Source: a virus. From it: a DNA stretch of 22,883 nt. Of the stretch, positions 20,966 to 22,883 are shown in pieces; position 1 is the first letter of the stretch; every line of letters begins with the position of its first letter. The notes below the pieces were generated by a model. That model was given only the letters and a program-made list of their open reading frames with translations, was not told where the DNA came from and made no database searches. The stretch spans positions 1 through 22,883 of the IMG/VR virus record IMGVR_UViG_3300044301_005691. One strand, given 5' to 3'. Made by a program: the position numbers and the translations under genes.

Positions 20966-21463
20966 CTAGCACCCGTCAGGCGTGCATTGTTTTTCCATGA
21001 TTTCATTAAACCTTCTGAAGTAGCCCCTTGTGACCTTTGTGTGGTGATACCACTTCCCATTCTTGCGGCACCGGTGACCGCAATTGTACGCGACAGCCGC
21101 GTGCTCTCTACCGGCCTTGATAAGGAGGTGTCGCCACAGAAGACCGGCCATTACAGACGAGAAGTGAGGGTCGAACAGGTCCTTTTTTCTGCATCTCGGG
21201 TACAACCCTCGGCAGGTCCCGACATTCATTTGCCACATTCCAAAAGAATGACATTTCCCCTCCCTGCAGTCACCGGCAGCATCGTGCCGGCCCCTTGATT
21301 CCACCATGATGACGGCGTCTAGGAAATGCGGTGAGATATTCGCGATTTTTCCCGCCAACTCAGCCGCCGCTGATGGGGGACATTCCGCGTTGACGGGGGA
21401 TTCATATTCAGGAATTGGTGGATGGCTGACAAGTAGAGTCAGCGCCACAGATATTGACAGCAT
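20966..21463 (-). CDS. Secreted lytic transglycosylase (SLT-like)
   Basis: ATG 21463 follows GGAGGAG on the minus strand, 1 nt after the ArdA stop, and gives 165 residues. A short hydrophobic N-terminus (MLSISVALTLLVSH) could be a signal or signal-arrest sequence. The SLT goose-type fold is visible: VIMVESRGRHDAAG with the catalytic Glu, SFGMWQMNVGTCR, and AVAYNCG. It would cleave peptidoglycan between MurNAc and GlcNAc. Several extra cysteines suggest disulfides, consistent with the periplasm. It lies in the replication-side operon, away from the lysis cassette, so it may serve entry, exclusion or a second lysis step rather than being the main endolysin. Confidence 0.75.
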   Translation of the reverse strand: MLSISVALTLLVSHPPIPEYESPVNAECPPSAAAELAGKIANISPHFLDAVIMVESRGRHDAAGDCREGKCHSFGMWQMNVGTCRGLYPRCRKKDLFDPHFSSVMAGLLWRHLLIKAGREHAAVAYNCGHRCRKNGKWYHHTKVTRGYFRRFNEIMEKQCTPDGC

Positions 21464-21464
21464 G

Positions 21465-21995
21465 TTATCTCCTCCAGACGATGAATCCACCGTCTTTTGA
21501 TTCATGAAAAAAGAAGTCTTCCTCGAGTTCCCTTGCAACACCGGACCAGTCAATATGGTACGCAAGGTGCTCAGGAATCCCAATGAGACAGCCCTGCTCC
21601 TGATAGAAGTCATGTGCGAAGTCTGAGACCTTCTTGCAATAGCCATAGTAGCCATCGTTGATAGCATCCTGAATGGCAGGGAGGTCGATACCGCTCGGAC
21701 TCAAGTGGTGGCCAATCGCGATGTCTACCAGCTCAAACCCGAACTCCTCCACGGCCTCAGCGCGACACAAAATGCCCTCAATATCAGCATTCTCACCGAT
21801 ACCGAGGTCAGTGTCCTCGTAGTCATGAATAGCCACCTCGTCCGCGCCGGATGTTACCCGTTTGACCTCTTTTGCGAGCCCTTCCTGGTCTCCAACGAAG
21901 TCCATTACATCTACCCAGCCTCCAACGAGCTTTCCTTCGCTATACGCGCCCAAATTGGCGAAATACAGATTCCAGATGTTAGTACCGTTTATCAC
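21465..21995 (-). CDS. ardA: ArdA-type antirestriction protein
   Basis: The start is GTG 21995, with GGAGG upstream; the gene overlaps the preceding one by 17 nt. The 176-residue protein has the ArdA pattern: NLYFANLGAYSEGKLVGGWVD near the start, EVAIHDYEDTDLG in the middle, and AYHIDWSGVARELEEDFFF plus a short VWRR end. It is strongly acidic overall. ArdA proteins mimic bent DNA and block type I restriction enzymes at their specificity subunit. Here it probably protects incoming phage DNA before or alongside base modification. Position in the leftward operon suggests early expression. Confidence 0.82.
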   Translation of the reverse strand: MINGTNIWNLYFANLGAYSEGKLVGGWVDVMDFVGDQEGLAKEVKRVTSGADEVAIHDYEDTDLGIGENADIEGILCRAEAVEEFGFELVDIAIGHHLSPSGIDLPAIQDAINDGYYGYCKKVSDFAHDFYQEQGCLIGIPEHLAYHIDWSGVARELEEDFFFHESKDGGFIVWRR

Positions 21996-22206
21996 AGGAC
22001 GCCTCCATTTCTTGCATCAGGTTTTCAAAATCGCCCATTGTTTTGATGCTGTCGCAGCATTTGATGAACAAGCTGCCGATTTCACGGTAGTTCATTTCGT
22101 AGTTGAACCTGAGCTTCATCAGGATGTTGTCAATCTCAACAAGCATCTGACCGTTTGTTTCATACTGGGCGACCAACCCTGGCAGCCTCTTTTCAATGTC
22201 TTGCAT
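21979..22206 (-). CDS. Small helical protein, unknown function
   Basis: ATG 22206 is preceded by GGAG six bases away, and the gene starts 10 nt after the primase-helicase stop. The 75-residue product is almost entirely helical (MQDIEKRLPGLVAQYETNG, then MKLRFNYEMNYREIG), with two adjacent cysteines near residue 50 and an acidic-to-basic C-terminus. No family was recognised. Its place between primase-helicase and ardA suggests a small replication-linked or takeover protein, but this is only position. Confidence 0.45.
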   Translation of the reverse strand: MQDIEKRLPGLVAQYETNGQMLVEIDNILMKLRFNYEMNYREIGSLFIKCCDSIKTMGDFENLMQEMEASCDKRY

Positions 22207-22216
22207 TTCATTCTCC

Positions 22217-22882
22217 TTAATTGTGCCACGTTTTGTCGTCAGCACCCGACGGTGAAACCTCATAGGTGCTGCTCCATTTTGTATCCGCGTCAACGCGGTA
22301 GAATTTTCCACTCCCTTCTCTTTGTTTTTCAATGCCAAGCGACGTCATACGACGCCCAAATTTCGTCACGCTCACAGGTCTGTGATGGTACGACTGACAC
22401 CATGCCAAGTATCGCTCATAGAGCAGTGATGCCTTGATACCAATGGGGTCAAATTTCCATTTCCCTTTGTCGTCCTGAATAATGATGTCCGTCGAAAATG
22501 CTGAAACGCTGTCCGATTCGCCCAGCCACTCCGATTTGAGCTGCTCGCTGGCAGTCGGTATGGTGTAGCCTTTGTTCTTCAGCACATGGCGCAAGCCATC
22601 CAACGCCCACTTGAAGACCCCTGGCATTTCGGTCTCGATTATCTTTCGGGCTAGGTTTGGATCCCTCTTGGACTGGGCAATCGTCACGGTCCAGGGGATG
22701 GGAAGAAATCTCCTCCAGAACCCAGGGGTTGAATCCCTAGTGGAAAACAGCTCGTTGGCAGCGAAAATGTGTCCGCACCTGGGGCGCATTGTAAAGGGTT
22801 GGCGGTAGGGAAGACGGGCGACAATGGGGTCGCCTGATACGACTGCCTTGAACCTGTCTGTCCGGCTTATCTCGACCGATGT
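22217..22882 (-). CDS. P4-type primase-helicase, SF3 ATPase (5' partial)
   Basis: The frame is open to the right edge of the window, so the N-terminal primase and Walker motifs lie outside; the ATG at 22789 is internal. About 221 residues are seen. FKAVVSGDPIVARLPYRQPF followed by HIFAANELFSTRDSTPGFWRR is the conserved stretch of SF3 helicases of the D5/P4 primase family, containing the sensor Asn and arginine-finger region. The C-terminal winged-helix-like region (ERYLAWCQSYHHRPVSVTKF) follows. The enzyme would open and prime phage DNA replication. It is upstream in the leftward operon with ardA and the transglycosylase. Confidence 0.85.
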   Translation of the reverse strand, partial: TSVEISRTDRFKAVVSGDPIVARLPYRQPFTMRPRCGHIFAANELFSTRDSTPGFWRRFLPIPWTVTIAQSKRDPNLARKIIETEMPGVFKWALDGLRHVLKNKGYTIPTASEQLKSEWLGESDSVSAFSTDIIIQDDKGKWKFDPIGIKASLLYERYLAWCQSYHHRPVSVTKFGRRMTSLGIEKQREGSGKFYRVDADTKWSSTYEVSPSGADDKTWHN

Positions 22883-22883
22883 T

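Noticed and set aside
1-22883. CRISPR arrays, tRNA genes, insertion sequences or att sites
   Set aside because: No regular repeats, cloverleaf sequence, transposase or integrase was seen in reading both strands; absence is by eye only.

Overview
The window is a segment of a tailed double-stranded DNA phage (or a very recent prophage) of a Gram-negative host, most likely with a long non-contractile siphovirus tail. The evidence is a tail tube / chaperone / tape-measure / distal-tail gene order, a chaperone pair joined by a -1 frameshift site, a lysis cassette, genes packed with TAATG and ATGA overlaps, and two opposing transcription blocks. A lipoprotein signal in the lysis region points to a host with an outer membrane. 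No rRNA, tRNA, insertion sequence, CRISPR array or integrase was seen. Both ends of the window cut through genes.

Layout. (1) 1-10954, plus strand: tail morphogenesis. A tail tube protein (5' cut off), a tail assembly chaperone with an A AAA AAA slippery heptamer leading into a second reading frame, a 967-residue tape measure protein, two adjacent distal-tail proteins that look like diverged copies of each other, a large tail hub/tip protein, and three beta-rich tail-tip or fibre-type proteins. (2) 10951-12713, plus: lysis. An amidase endolysin, a one-helix coiled-coil protein (inner-membrane spanin candidate), an ORF joining a holin-like membrane segment to a lipobox lipoprotein, and a small acidic-tailed protein. 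(3) 12710-13936, minus: a small helix-turn-helix regulator, a RecA/Sak4-like ATPase and a single-stranded DNA-binding protein, driven from a divergent promoter/operator region at about 13925-13972. (4) 13987-19991, plus: a small zinc protein, a hypothetical gene, then queD-queE-queC-folE, a ParB-domain gene and a DpdA-like transglycosylase, followed by a helix-turn-helix gene, a membrane coiled-coil protein, a 41-residue ORF and a PD-(D/E)XK nuclease. (5) 20036-22883, minus: SF3/P4-type primase-helicase (5' cut off), a small protein, an ArdA antirestriction protein, a secreted lytic transglycosylase and two zinc-ribbon proteins. A 12-bp perfect hairpin at 19993-20027 separates blocks 4 and 5.

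The main biological story is block 4. FolE, QueD, QueE and QueC are together the complete route from GTP to 7-cyano-7-deazaguanine (preQ0). The adjacent DpdA-like protein is of the family that exchanges guanine in DNA for such a base. No QueF or amidotransferase domain is present in the window, so the simplest prediction is phage DNA carrying preQ0, which would protect it from many restriction enzymes. The ArdA homologue in block 5 would add a second, protein-based shield against type I restriction. Function assignments come from reading motifs by eye; no database search was possible.
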